From NCBI RefSeq assembly GCF_016545825.1, contig NC_052620.1, positions 2,294,001-2,358,000 of the forward strand: a DNA stretch of 64,000 nucleotides, given 5' to 3'. Numbering within the stretch: position 1 is the stretch's first letter; the number at the start of each line of letters is the position of its first letter. Source of the DNA: Eucalyptus grandis (Eukaryota; Streptophyta; Magnoliopsida; Myrtales; Myrtaceae). Below, one piece after another: positions 31,790-43,355 of this stretch. The notes under the pieces were generated by a model. It was not told the DNA's origin. It searched no databases and saw nothing but the letters and a program-made list of their open reading frames with translations. A program made the translations under genes and the position numbers.

Positions 31790-34700
31790 GATGATGCACT
31801 GACAAAGGCCGCACTGAGGTGGTTGTGGCGAGTGTTGGCTCGCCAACTCGAGCGTAAGAGTACCACCGCAGGTTGGTACTAGTGTAGTAGCGTCGAATGA
31901 TCTTAAGTTCGATATGATCGTTATGATGCTAGTGTTTCTTGGGAACCGGATGAGCCAGTAAGCTCAGGATCAAGCTGCCGTTGTTGTCGCCTTGCATGCC
32001 GAGATCCAGAGTGGAGATGTGATCCAGGAGCAAGTCATTGCATTCGAGCTGAGGTATAGATCCAGTTCAGGCAGAAATGGAAATCGGTCAGGGAAAAGAC
32101 CGAGGTCGAGAGAAAAGCATTCTATTCCACTCACGAGGAAGGATGGAGTAGTCAAGTCGGCACCGAGTCCAATAGATCAGGTTGTTTTCGGACGTGATGA
32201 TGGAGATCGGCATTATGTCCTTCCTAGGACGCGAATTTGTTTGGAGTATATCCAACAGGAATATCTGGTCAGGAGTGGTCCTAGCAGAATGATGAGGCAA
32301 CCAGAAAGAGTGCATGCTTTTGCCTAATAGAAGATAGAAGATGCACCGAGAAAAGTGTCGAATTGTAGAAGGAAATATGGATAAATCCAAAGTGTCCGAG
32401 TATGACTAGAACATGTTGTGATGATGACTAGCATGGCCATCGGTGAAGGATTGTCAAGTGGAAGTCCAAGGTAGCATAGGCATCGCTATCATGCGTAACG
32501 CCACTAGGATGGCGAAAGGAATGAGAGTATAATCGATCTTGCACCGATTAGAGAAAGAATGTATTGGAGGTGATTTTATCATAACATCGTAGCAGAGTTT
32601 TGTGCTGAGTTGTAGAACTTTGGTTGTTGAAGTAAAGTGAAAGAAAGAGGAATCATTAGCTATAGTTGTGCTTGACTAGTTGCTAAGTTGTAAGTTTGAC
32701 GCCACATGAGTAGAGTGGGCTCATGGAGCATCTTGTGGAAATGAATTATGGTCATGGAGTAATCCAGTTTAGTCTATTAGCATGTGAAAGTGTCAAGATT
32801 ATTAGGAGTCGAAAAGAAGCTTCGATTTCATTAATCTTGTTGGCTGAAGACAACCCGTTTGTTAGAAGGAGGTTGCCAAGATTGATTTGGCAATTGTAGT
32901 GGATGTGTCGGTGAGAAATAGAATGAGAAGAAGGTGGCCGTGATACAGAAAATTTCTAAGATGGTTCCAAAGGAATTGCTTGAGTTACCGCCGTAAAGAG
33001 AGATTGAAATTGCAATTGAGATAGCACCGGATAGAGCCACTCTCAAGGCTTCTTACCAGCTGTTGTTGTCTAAAGTGGTAGAATTGAAGATGCAGATGTG
33101 AAGATTGATGAATGAGGAATTCGTGTATATCGGTGCATCACTTTGGGAAACATCAGTTTTGTTTGTGAGAAGAAGAAAGATGTTTATTGCGAGTGTGCAT
33201 CAACTATTGTCAACTCAATTAGGTGAAGATCAAGGACAAGTGTTCTTTGCCAAAGATCAATGAATGGTGTGACTAGTTATAAAGAGTATCGATGTTTTAA
33301 AGGTCGACTTGAGATTATGAAGTCGTCGATTACAACCAAGAAGGAGGTTGTACGAAAGACAACTGTTCGTACTTGATATGGTCTTTACAAGAGTATTGTA
33401 AGATCGTTTGGCTTGGTGAACACTCTAGTTCCTGTCATGGATTTGACAAATAGAACGTTCAAGGAATATCTGGATCTTTGTGATTGTGTTCATTGATGAC
33501 ATCTTAGCCTATTCGAGAAGTGATGAAGAGCATGAGAATCATCTCGAGATTAGTGCTTCAGACTTAAGAACTCATCACATGTATGCTAAGTTTAGCAAAT
33601 GCGAGTTTTGATTTGCTCGTGTTGTGTTCTTAGGTCATGTGATTTCCGGAGAAGGAATCTCCGTCGACCCGAGCAAGATAGAAATCCGTGATCAATTGGC
33701 CGAGACCGACATCGTGTCGAAATCAAAAGTTTTCTGGGGTTAGCAGGTTATTACGGCGTTTGGGAAGGGTTCTCATCGATAGCGCGCCTCGACAAAGCTC
33801 CCGAAGAAAGAAGAGAAATTTGTATGGTCGACAAGTGCGAGCGTAGTTTCCAAGAGCTAAGGAAAAGCTGAATACCGCACCTATGCTGACGATTCCATTT
33901 GGTTTTAGAGGATTCGAGATCTATAGTGATGCGTTATTCAAGGAATTGGGTTGCGTGCTGATGCAACATGGCAGAGTTGTTGCATACGCTTCTCGGCAGC
34001 TTGAGACCTCATGAATTAAATTATTCGATGTATGACTTAGAACTCGTAGCCATCATATTTGCGTTGAAGATTTAGAGGCACTACTTATGCGGGAAAAGTT
34101 TAAGATCTTCACGGACCATCGAGTCTCAAGTATTTGTTCTCTCAAAAGGAGTCAACATGAGACAGCGATTGATGGAATTGTTGAAAGACTATGACCGAGA
34201 TATTCTATATCACCCGGGAAAGGCGAATAAGGTCGCCGATGCATTGAGTCAGAAGTCTTCAATAGCGCAAATCTTGGTTAAAGAGTGGAACTTGATCGAG
34301 AGAGCTCGGGATTCGGAATTCAAATTCGAGGTAGGCCACCTCTCAAGTTTTATGGCCACCCTCAGAATTGAGCCGGATGTCCAAGTCAGAATCAAGCAAC
34401 TTCAACCGACAGATCCGGATGTACAGAAAATTCTTCAAGAGGATACTGACAAAAGAAAAGCTGATTTTCAAGTTTCTAATGATGGGACTCTAAGGTTCCA
34501 AGGATGTTTGGTTGTACCTGACGATGTAGAGCTTAGAGAAGAAATTTTATCTGAAGCACATCGTAGCAATTATAGCGTTCATCTTGGAAGTACTAAAATG
34601 TATCAGAATTTGCGTCAACACTACTGGTGGTCAGGTATGAAGGCCGACATCGCCAAGCATGTGGCCAAGTGTTTGACTTGTCGGCAAGTAAAAGCCCAAA

Positions 34701-35799
34701 GCATTGCAAGCCGGGAGGACTTCGCAACCTCTCGCGATCCTGAGTGGAAATGGGAGCATATCACGATGGACTTCGTGACTGGACTACCAAGGAGTCAGAG
34801 GGGGAATGATTCGATTTAGGTAGTAGTCGACAAGCTGACAAAGTCGACTCACTTCATTGCAGTTCGAAAGGATCTGAGTCTGGATAGACACGCAGACCTG
34901 TATGTGCGTCATGTGGTTCGTATGCATGGAGTGCCGGTTACGATAACATCTGATAGAGACCCGAGATTTACTGCTGCTTTTTGGAAGAGCTTGCAAAGTG
35001 CTTTAGGTACAAAGCTTCAAGACAAGACGGCGTATCATCCTCGACGGATGGCCGCTTTGAAAGGACAATTCATACTCTTGAAGGCATGATGAGAGCGTGT
35101 GTAATAGACTTCAAAGGAAGTTTGGAAGATTAGTTTCATCCGGTGGAATTCGCCCGCAACAACAGTTATCAACGAGCATCAAGATGGCTCCATTTGAAGC
35201 ATTGTATGGCGAGCATGCGTAACTCCAATATGTGTTGGGATGAAGTCGGAGAAAGGAAGATATCAGGCCCGAGTTGGTTCAGCAATCGCAGATGCCGTGG
35301 CAAAGTGATCGAGACAGATTAAAGACAGCGCAGAGCAGGCAGAAAAGTTATGCAGATAAGCGTCGAAGGTCTTTGGAATTCCAAGTTGGTGATCACGTTT
35401 TTTCTGAAAGTGTCACCAATGAGGGGAACTTTGCGCTTTGGTAAGAAAGGTAAACTGAGTCCGAGGTACGTAGGTCCGTTTGAGATTCTTGAAAGAATCG
35501 GAAACCTAGCGTATCGTCTTGCGTTGCCGCCAAGATTGGCGCAAGTGCATGACGTCTTTCACGTGTCGAGGTTAAGGAAGTGCGAGCCTGACCCGACCCA
35601 CGTGCTCAATTTCGAGGAATTGGACGTGGATGACCGTGTGTCATACGTGGAAAGCCCGGCTCAGATTGTCGATCGCAAAGAGCAAGTTCTGCGTAAAAGA
35701 CCATTCCGTTGGTCAAAGTGGTCCGGCAACACCACGGTGGTTGAAGGAGCGACTTGGGAGATTGAAGAGTCGATGAGACAATTATACCCCCCCTTTTGA
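31790..35799 (+). pseudogene. Ty3 gag-pol remnant, internal region 2
   Basis: Same layout as region 1. Gag-like frame at about 31992-32327. RT is degenerate from about 32960, with [12 protein letters not shown] at about 33490. The RNase H region is broken by many 1-2-bp losses. A good continuous piece runs 34157-34819: RNase H end ([20 protein letters not shown]), integrase zinc-binding part with CLTCRQVKAQ, and the core start MDFVTGLPRSQRGNDSI, ended by TAG where the others have TGG. The TAG before FHPVEFA is shared (about 35130). Its 34157-34500 segment differs from regions 1 and 3, which resemble each other. Confidence 0.9.
35350..35799 (+). pseudogene. Integrase C-terminus and chromodomain-like tail, region 2
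   Basis: Same segment as 27903-28343. The chromodomain-like part is shifted by a missing A in CGTAAAAGACC (about 35692) and partly restored by extra bases near 35735, so a stretch of about 15 residues is garbled (RPFRWSKWSGNTT) before GATWEIEESMRQLYP resumes. Confidence 0.8.
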
Positions 35800-35855
35800 G
35801 CAAAGTGTGTAAGGGTTTAAATTTCGAGGACGAAATTTTTATAAGAGGGAAGAGT

Positions 35856-38800
35856 TGTGACATCCTGAAATTCGACCCCATTTCGATAAAGTGAAATGTG
35901 CATTTCGTCGACGTGCCTATGGTCCTTTTTCTCTGAGCTGATCACTCACGAGTTAACTAACCTATTGGGTGAAGCCGTTAAGGGATATAACCGCGGTAAA
36001 ATCCCTAAAAACTACTTAATTGGTTGGGTTGGACTAAAATCGCGTCCGGTCGATTTTAATCATGAAATTTAATTCGGTTTTGGGAATCGAATATTCGGAC
36101 GTGTCACAATTCATTTTTAGGACCGTCTCATCGTCTATCAATTTATTGCCGAGTCCGAAATTTCAAGAAAGAAATTATCGGAGGAAAAATCGAAGACCAA
36201 AAGAAAATAGAAAGGGAAAGGAAAAGAAAAGAAAAGTGAGAATAGTAGTATTATTTATTTTCTTTTTCTCTCTCCCTTTTCTTTCTTTTCTCTCTTCTTC
36301 TCTCTCCTCCCCCCCCTTCCCCCCGTGCGACTCCCCCACCGCCCACCTTTCTCTCTTTCCTTTGACTAGTCAATACTTATCTCTCTCTCTCTCTCTCTCC
36401 TCTCTCTTCTTCCTTCCCCACACGATAGAACCAGCTTTTCTTCTCCTTCTTTTCTTCGCGTGCGAACCCAGAGAACTTGAAGATCGCAGCTCACCGCCGA
36501 GAACCGCACCGCTCGCCCGCCACCGCACGCGCCGCCCACGCCCGCACGCCCCGCCGCCCCGCCGTCCGCCGCCGCGCCCGCGCTCCTCCCTCCGCGCGAT
36601 CCAGCCAACCGCCTCTGCTCGCCCCTGTTCCGCACCGACCAGCCACCGTCCGGCCACCTCCGGCCACCGCCTCCAGCCTCGCCGGACCTCCCCCCGACCC
36701 CCCGCCTTCCGCCGGCCTTCCCATCGCCGTTTTGGCCGCCGGATCTGCTCCGACCAGCCAAGGGCAGAAACCCACGAAATGGGTTTCCAGCTGGTTCGGG
36801 CCCGTTTTGGGCCGTTTCCCGCCCCGAACCCGAGCGGTGCTTTGGGAAGAATCGTTCCTCGCGTCGCCGCCGTCGGATTGATCCGATTTGCGCGCGATTT
36901 GGTGAGTAATCTCACTAATCTTGGATTAGTTGGCTAATTATGCTTAAGGTTGGTTTAGATTTAATTAATTATGTTTAGGTTGTTAGATTAGAATAAATTA
37001 GCAATTATTAGTCAATTGTGATGCGATTTAAATAAATTGATTGTGTAATTAGCAAGTAGACGTGGTCTACTAATTATTGGAAGTGCCTCGGGATTTTCCC
37101 GACCCTTAGTGGGCTCCAATTAGGCTTTTCGGGCCTAAGTGGATTTTTTTAGTATTTAAATATTAATTTTCGGAATTAAATTAAATAATTATTTATTTTC
37201 CAAAATTCAACTGAGATGGCTCGGGACCGGAATATTGTGCTGATGACCGTGGTGAAGTCCGTTTATTAATCGGGCTTTATTTTGAGCTAAATTGAATTTT
37301 TAATATTAATTATTTAATTTTCGAAATTAATTATTTAATTAATTATTTTTCGGAAATTAAGATTTTGATGGCCGATGACCGAAATCTCGTGCTGATTGTC
37401 GTGGCGCAGTCCGTTTATTTATTTGAGCTCTACGTTGTATGGAATTGAATAAATTGTGATATTTTAGGGATTTACCCTAAATTGATTGGAATCGATTGAG
37501 ATTGAATTATCGATTGGTGAATGGCCAAGTATGTTTATTCAGCATTTATAATGCTTTGTTGAGTTAATTTAATTATTTGATTGAGTATTGATTGGTGAAT
37601 GGCCAAGTATGTTTATTCAACCATTTATAATGCTTTGTTGACTTGATTTAATTATTTGATTGAGAAATCGTTGGGCATTGGTTGTCGATATTGAAAGTGA
37701 ATTGGTAACCACTGCAAAGAGGACACGTGGCTCGGTGAATTGGAATGTCACCTGGAAAATGCACGTGAGTTCAGTGGTTGAATATGTCACCTTGGCGAAA
37801 AGGTCGCCCGAGAGAATGCACGTGGCTCGAGACTCGGTATGTCGTCCCGGAGAATGCACGTGGCTCGGTGACAGGATTTGGCATCTAAAAGGACACGTGG
37901 TCTCGGCGAATTGATGCATCGCTTTGGTGAGATGCACCTTAGAGAATGCACGTGGGTCCAGCATTCCGGAATGGCATCTAAAAGGGCACGTGGTCTCGGC
38001 GACTTGATGCATCGCTTTGGTGAAATGCACCTGAGAGAATGCACGTGGGCCCGGGCATCTAAAAGGGCACGTGGTCTCGGCGACTTGATGCATCGCTTTG
38101 GTGAGATGCACCTAAGAGAATGCACGTGGGCCCGGGCATCTAAAAGGGCACGTGGTCTCGGTGACTTGATGCATCACTTTGGCGAAAAGGTCGCCCGAGA
38201 GAATGCACGTGGGCCCAGGTTCGAGGCACGTGGACTCGGAGACTTGGAATGTCGTCCTAGAGAATGCACGTGGCCTCGCTTTTAGATACTCCTCTGTGGA
38301 GATGATTTGTTTGGCACATGTAATCGACTAGGTCGATGCTTTGATTTGATGTGAATTGATTGACTGAATGGGAATGACCGTGAGTGGTCTTGTTGGAATA
38401 TAATCGACTAGGTCGATTTGATCGATGCTTCGATCGGTGATATGATTGCTTGGGTGCCTATTATGAATTGTACTGACTTGCAGGTGGGATCGAGGCCAAG
38501 GTAAGTCCTCTGCCCGTGCGTGTTTAGGCAGCCTTTAGTATAATAGTTTACTAATCGGGCTTAGTGGGGTAGAACTCGCCGAGACGTAGTCTCATCCCGC
38601 CTTGGGGAAAACCATTTCAGGACCCCGCTGAAGAGCTGAGAAGGAGGAATCCGAGAAGGAGAACTCGGAGGTGAATCTTAAGGAGAAAGATTTTTGGAGA
38701 AGAAGATATCCCGAGAGGGCCTTGAGTACGGCCCGGAATGGCTAAGAGTTTATCTTCTTTTGAGATCTCCTTTTGATGTGAATAGTTTAGAGAAAAAGTG

Positions 38801-39016
38801 ATTTATTTGTGTTTTGTATAAAAGTTTGGTTATAAATTTCAATATGAAAAATATGGCCCTGCTTTTCTATCCCATCGTTTTATTGTCTGGGGATTTTAAC
38901 TGCTTCCGCATGTGCTTAATAAATGAAAGGGTCGGCGATACATTGTCCTGGGATATCGCTTTATAAAATCGACCAAATAGAAGGATGTGCACGTGCCCGA
39001 GGATCGGGGCGTGACA
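35856..39016 (+). repeat. Ty3 array LTR3
   Basis: 3161 bp, same block order, donor GT at 36902-36903. In its left part it shares variants with LTR4 (AATTCGGTTTTGGG, GAAGACCAAAAG) rather than with LTR1 and LTR2. Confidence 0.95.
37724..38272 (+). promoter_or_regulatory. G-box minisatellite, LTR3
   Basis: Fourteen CACGTG motifs in 549 bp with the same unit order as LTR1. Confidence 0.85.
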
Positions 39017-39027
39017 TCCAGTTTAAG

Positions 39028-39039
39028 TGGTATCAGAGC
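39028..39039 (+). other. Primer-binding site, internal region 3
   Basis: TGGTATCAGAGC, intact, 11 bases after LTR3. Confidence 0.85.
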
Positions 39040-39239
39040 GAGGTTGAAGATTGGAGTGATAAGGAGCGTTGACCATGGGATAGTTAGTAGGAAAGGCCTT
39101 TAAATTCATGCTGGTGCATGTCTGTGTTAGCTGAGTGCTAAAATTGTTTGTTGTGTGTGGATCGCTCATCTTCTAATCCAAAGGTGGGATTTGGAAGACG
39201 GGTTGCAGTGTAAGACCGAACCATGAGCGAGTAGGAGCC

Positions 39240-42200
39240 GAGAACTCCTAGTGAGAGGACAATGTCCTCCGTGACTCGGGATGATGCACCGACAAAGGTC
39301 GCACCCGAGGTGGTTGTGGCGAGTGTTGGCTCGCCAGCTCGAGTGTAAGAGTACCACCGCAAGTTGGTACTAGTGTAGCAGCGTCGAATGATCCTAAGTT
39401 CGATAGGATCGTTCTGATGCTAGTGTTCCTTGGGAACTGGATGAGCCAGCAAGCTCAGGATCAAGCTGCCGTTGTTGTCGCCTTGCATGCCGAGATCCAG
39501 AGTGGAGATGTGATCCAGGAGCAAGTCATTGCATTCGAGCTGAGGTATAGATCCAGTTCAGCAGAAATGGAAATCGGTCGTGGAAAAGACCGAGGTCGAG
39601 AGAAAAGCATTCTATTCCACTCACGAGGAAGGATGGAGTAGTCAAGTCGGCACCGAGTCCAATAGATCAGGTTGTTTTCGGACGTGATGATGGAGATCGG
39701 CATTATGTCCTTCCTAGGACGCGAATTTGTTTGGAGTATATCCAACAGGGATATCTGGTCGAGTGGTCCTAGCGAATGATGGGGCAACCAAAAGAGTGCA
39801 TGCTTTCGCCTAATAGAAGATAGAAGATGCACCAGAAAAGTGTCGAATTGTAGAAGGAAATATGGATAAATCCAAAGTGTCCGAGTATGACTAGAACATG
39901 TTGTGATGATGACTAGCATGGCCATCGGGTGAAGGATTGTCAAAGGAAGTCCAAGGTAGCATAGGCATCGCTATCGGCGTAACGCCACTAGGATGGCGAA
40001 AGGAATGGGAGTAGAATTGATCTTGCACCGATTAGAGAAAGAATGTATTGGAGGTGATTTTATCAGAGTATCGTAGCAGAGTTTTGTGCTGAGTTGGTAG
40101 AACTTAAATTGTTGAAGTAAAAGTGAAAGCGAAGGGAATTGCTAGCAATAGTTGTGCTTGACTAGTTGCTAAGGTGTGAGTTTGACGCCACATGAATAGT
40201 GTGGGTTCATGGAGCATCTTGTGATAATGAATCATATGGTCATGGAATAATCCAGTTTAGTCCATTAGCATGTTAAAGTGTCGAGGTTATTAAGAGTCGA
40301 AAAGAATCTTCGATTTCATTAATCTCGTTGGCTAAAGACAATCCGTTTGTTAGACGGAGGTTGCCAAGATTGATTTGACAACTGTAGTGGATGTGTCAGT
40401 TGAGAAATAGAATGAGAAGAAGGTGGCCGTGATACAGAAAATTTCTAAGATGGTTCCAAAGGAATTGCTTGAGTTACCGCCAGAAAGAGAGATTGAAATT
40501 GCAATTGAGATAGCACCAGGATAGAGCCACTCTCGAAGGCTTCTTACCAGCTGTTGTTGTCTGAAGTGGTAGAATTGAAGATGCAGATGTGAAGATTGAT
40601 GAATGAGGAATTCGTGTATATCGGTGCATCACTTTTGGGAAACATCAGTTTTGTTTGTGAGGAGAAGAAAGATGGTTTGTTGCGAGTGTGCATCAACTAT
40701 TGTCAACTCAATTAGGTGAAGATGAAGGACAAGTGTTCTTTGCCAAAGATCCATGAATGGTGTGACTAGTTATAAAGAGTATCGATGTTTTAAAGGTCGA
40801 CTTGAGATTATGAAGTCGTTATTACAAACCAGGAAGGAGGTTGTACGAAAGACAACCGTTCGTACTTGATATGGTCTTTACAAGAGTATTGTAAGATCGT
40901 TTGGCTTGGTGAACACTCTAGTTCCTGTCATGGATTTGACAAATAGAACGTTCAAGGAATATCTGGATCCAATTTGTGATCGTGTTCATTGATGACATCT
41001 TAGCCTATTCGAGAAGTGATAAAGAGCATGAGAATCATCTCGAGATTAGTGCTTCGATCTTAAGAGCTCATCACTGTATGCTAAGTTTAGCAAATGCGAG
41101 TTTTGGTTGACTCGTGTTGTGTTCTTAGGTCATGTGATTTCCGGAGAAGGAATCTCCGTCGACCCGAGCAAGATAGAAGCCGTGATCAAGTGGCCGAGAC
41201 CGACATCAGTGACAGAAATCAGAAGTTTTCTGGGGTTAGCAGGTTATTACAGACGGTTTGTGGAAGGGTTCTCATCGATAGCGTCGCCTCTGACAAAGCT
41301 CCCGAAGAAAGAAGAGAAATTTGTATGGTCAGACAAGTGCGAGCGTAGTTTCCAAGAGCTGAAGGAAAAGCTGAATACCGCACCTATGCCGACGATTCCA
41401 TTTGGTTTTAGAGGATTCGAGATCTATAGTGATGCGTTATTCAAGGAATTGGGTTGCGTGCTGATGCAACATGGCAGAGTTGTTGCATACGCTTCCCGGC
41501 TTGAAACCTCATGAATTGAATTATTCGATGTATGACTTAGAACTCGTAGCCATCATATTTGCGTTGAAGATTTGGAGGCACTACTTGTGCGGGGAAAAGT
41601 TTAAGATCTTCACGGACCATCGAGTCTCAAGTATTTGTTCTCTCAAAAGGAGTCAACATGAGACAGCGCCGATTGATGGAATTGTTGAAAGACTACGACT
41701 GAGATATTCTATATCACCTGGGAAAGGCGAATAAGGTCGCTGATGCATTGAGTAGGAAGTCTTCAATAGCGCAAATCTTGGTTAAAGAGTGGAACTTGAT
41801 CGAGAGAGCTCGGGATTCGGAATTCAAATTCGAGGTAGGCCACCTCTCAAGTCTTATGGCCACCCTCAGAATTGAGCCGGATGTCCAAGTTAGAATCAAG
41901 CAGCTTCAACCGACAGATCCAGACGTACAAAGAATTCTTCAAGAGGATACCGATAAAAGAAATGATGATTTTCAAGTTTCTAATGATGGGGTACTGAGGC
42001 TTCGTGGACGTTTGGTTGTACCTGACGATGTAGAGCTTAGAGAAGAAATTTTATCTGAAGCACATCGTAGCAATTATAGCGTTCATCCCGGAAGTACTAA
42101 AATGTATCGAATTTACGTCAACACTACCGGTGGTCGGGTATGAAGGCGGACATCGCCAAGCATGTGGCCAAGTGTTTGACTTGTCGGCAAGTAAAAGCCC

Positions 42201-43311
42201 AGATTGCAAGCCGGGAGGACTTCGCAACCTCTCGCGATCCCAGTGGAAATGGGAACATATCACGATGGAACTTCGTGACTGGACTACCAAGGAGTCGAAG
42301 GGGAATGATTCGATTTGGGTAGTAGTCGACAGGCTGACAAAGTCGGCTCACTTCATTGTAGTTCGAAAGGACCTGAGTCTGGATAGACACGCAGACCTGT
42401 ATGTGCGTCAGGTGGTTCGTATGCATGGAGTGCCGGTTATGATAACATCTGATAGAGACCCGAGGTTTACTGCTGCTTTTTGGAAGAGCTTGCAGAGTGC
42501 TTTACGTACAAAGCTTCAAGATGCGATGGCGTATCATCCTCGACGGATGGCCGTTGAAAGGACAATTCATACTCTTGAAGACATGTTGAGAGCGTGTGTA
42601 ATAGACTTCAAAGGAAGTTGGGAAGATTAGTTTCATCTGGTGGAATTCGCCTACAACAACAGTTATCAACAGAGCATCAAGATGGCTCCATTTGAAGCAT
42701 TGTATGGCAGAGCGTGCAGAACTCCAATGTGTTGGGATGAAGTCGGAGAAAGGAAGATATCAGGCCCAGAGTTGGTTCAGCAATCAGTAGATGCCGTGGC
42801 AGTGATCAGAGACAGATTAAAGACAGCGCAGAGCAAGCAGAAAAGTTATGCAGATAAGCGTCGAAGGTCTTTGGAATTCCAAGTTGGTGATCACGTTTTT
42901 CTGAAAGTGTCACCAATGAGGGGAACTTTGCGCTTTGGTAAGAAAGGTAAACTGAGTCCGAGGTACGTAGGTCCGTTTGAGATTCTTGAAAGAATCGGAA
43001 ACCTAGCGTATCGTCTTGCGTTGCCGCCAAGATTGGCGCAAGTGCATGACGTCTTTCACGTGTCGAGGTTAAGGAAGTGCGAGCTCGACCCGACCCACGT
43101 GCTCAATTTCGAAGAATTGGACGTGGATGACCGTGTGTCATACGTGGAAAGCCCGGCTCAGATTGTTGATCGCAAAGAGCAAGTTCTGCGTACAAAGACC
43201 ATTCCGTTGGTCAAAGTGGTCTGGCAACACCATGGTGCTGAAGGAGCGACTTGGGAGATAGAAGAGTCGATGAGACAATTATACCCCCACCTTTTTGAGC
43301 AAAGTGTGTAA
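39240..43311 (+). pseudogene. Ty3 gag-pol remnant, internal region 3
   Basis: The best-preserved internal region, but still dead. The gag-like part is short and frameshifted at several CAG/CTG sites. RT FIDD at about 40988. RT end and RNase H are open at 41107-41514 ([20 protein letters not shown], then [20 protein letters not shown]). More RNase H is at 41471-41650, integrase zinc-binding at 41748-42143 and core at 42290-42630 (IWVVVDRLTKSAHFIVV). TAG at about 42627 replaces the Trp before FHLVEFA, as in the other two copies. Two stops present in regions 1 and 2 (after KCEF, and in KIWRHYL) read as Trp here. Confidence 0.9.
42640..43311 (+). pseudogene. Integrase C-terminus and chromodomain-like tail, region 3
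   Basis: Longest open piece of the array, 223 codons: FAYNNSYQQSIKMAPFEALY (integrase core end with its conserved YGR and CW), GDHVFLKVSPMRG, FEILERIGNLAYRLALPP, VFHVSRLRKC, and a chromodomain-like end with PLVKVVWQHHG and GATWEIEESMRQLYPHLF. It is cut off from upstream pol by the shared TAG at about 42627. Confidence 0.85.
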
Positions 43312-43355
43312 GGGTTTAAATTTCGAGGACGAAATTTTTATAAGAGGGGAAGAGT

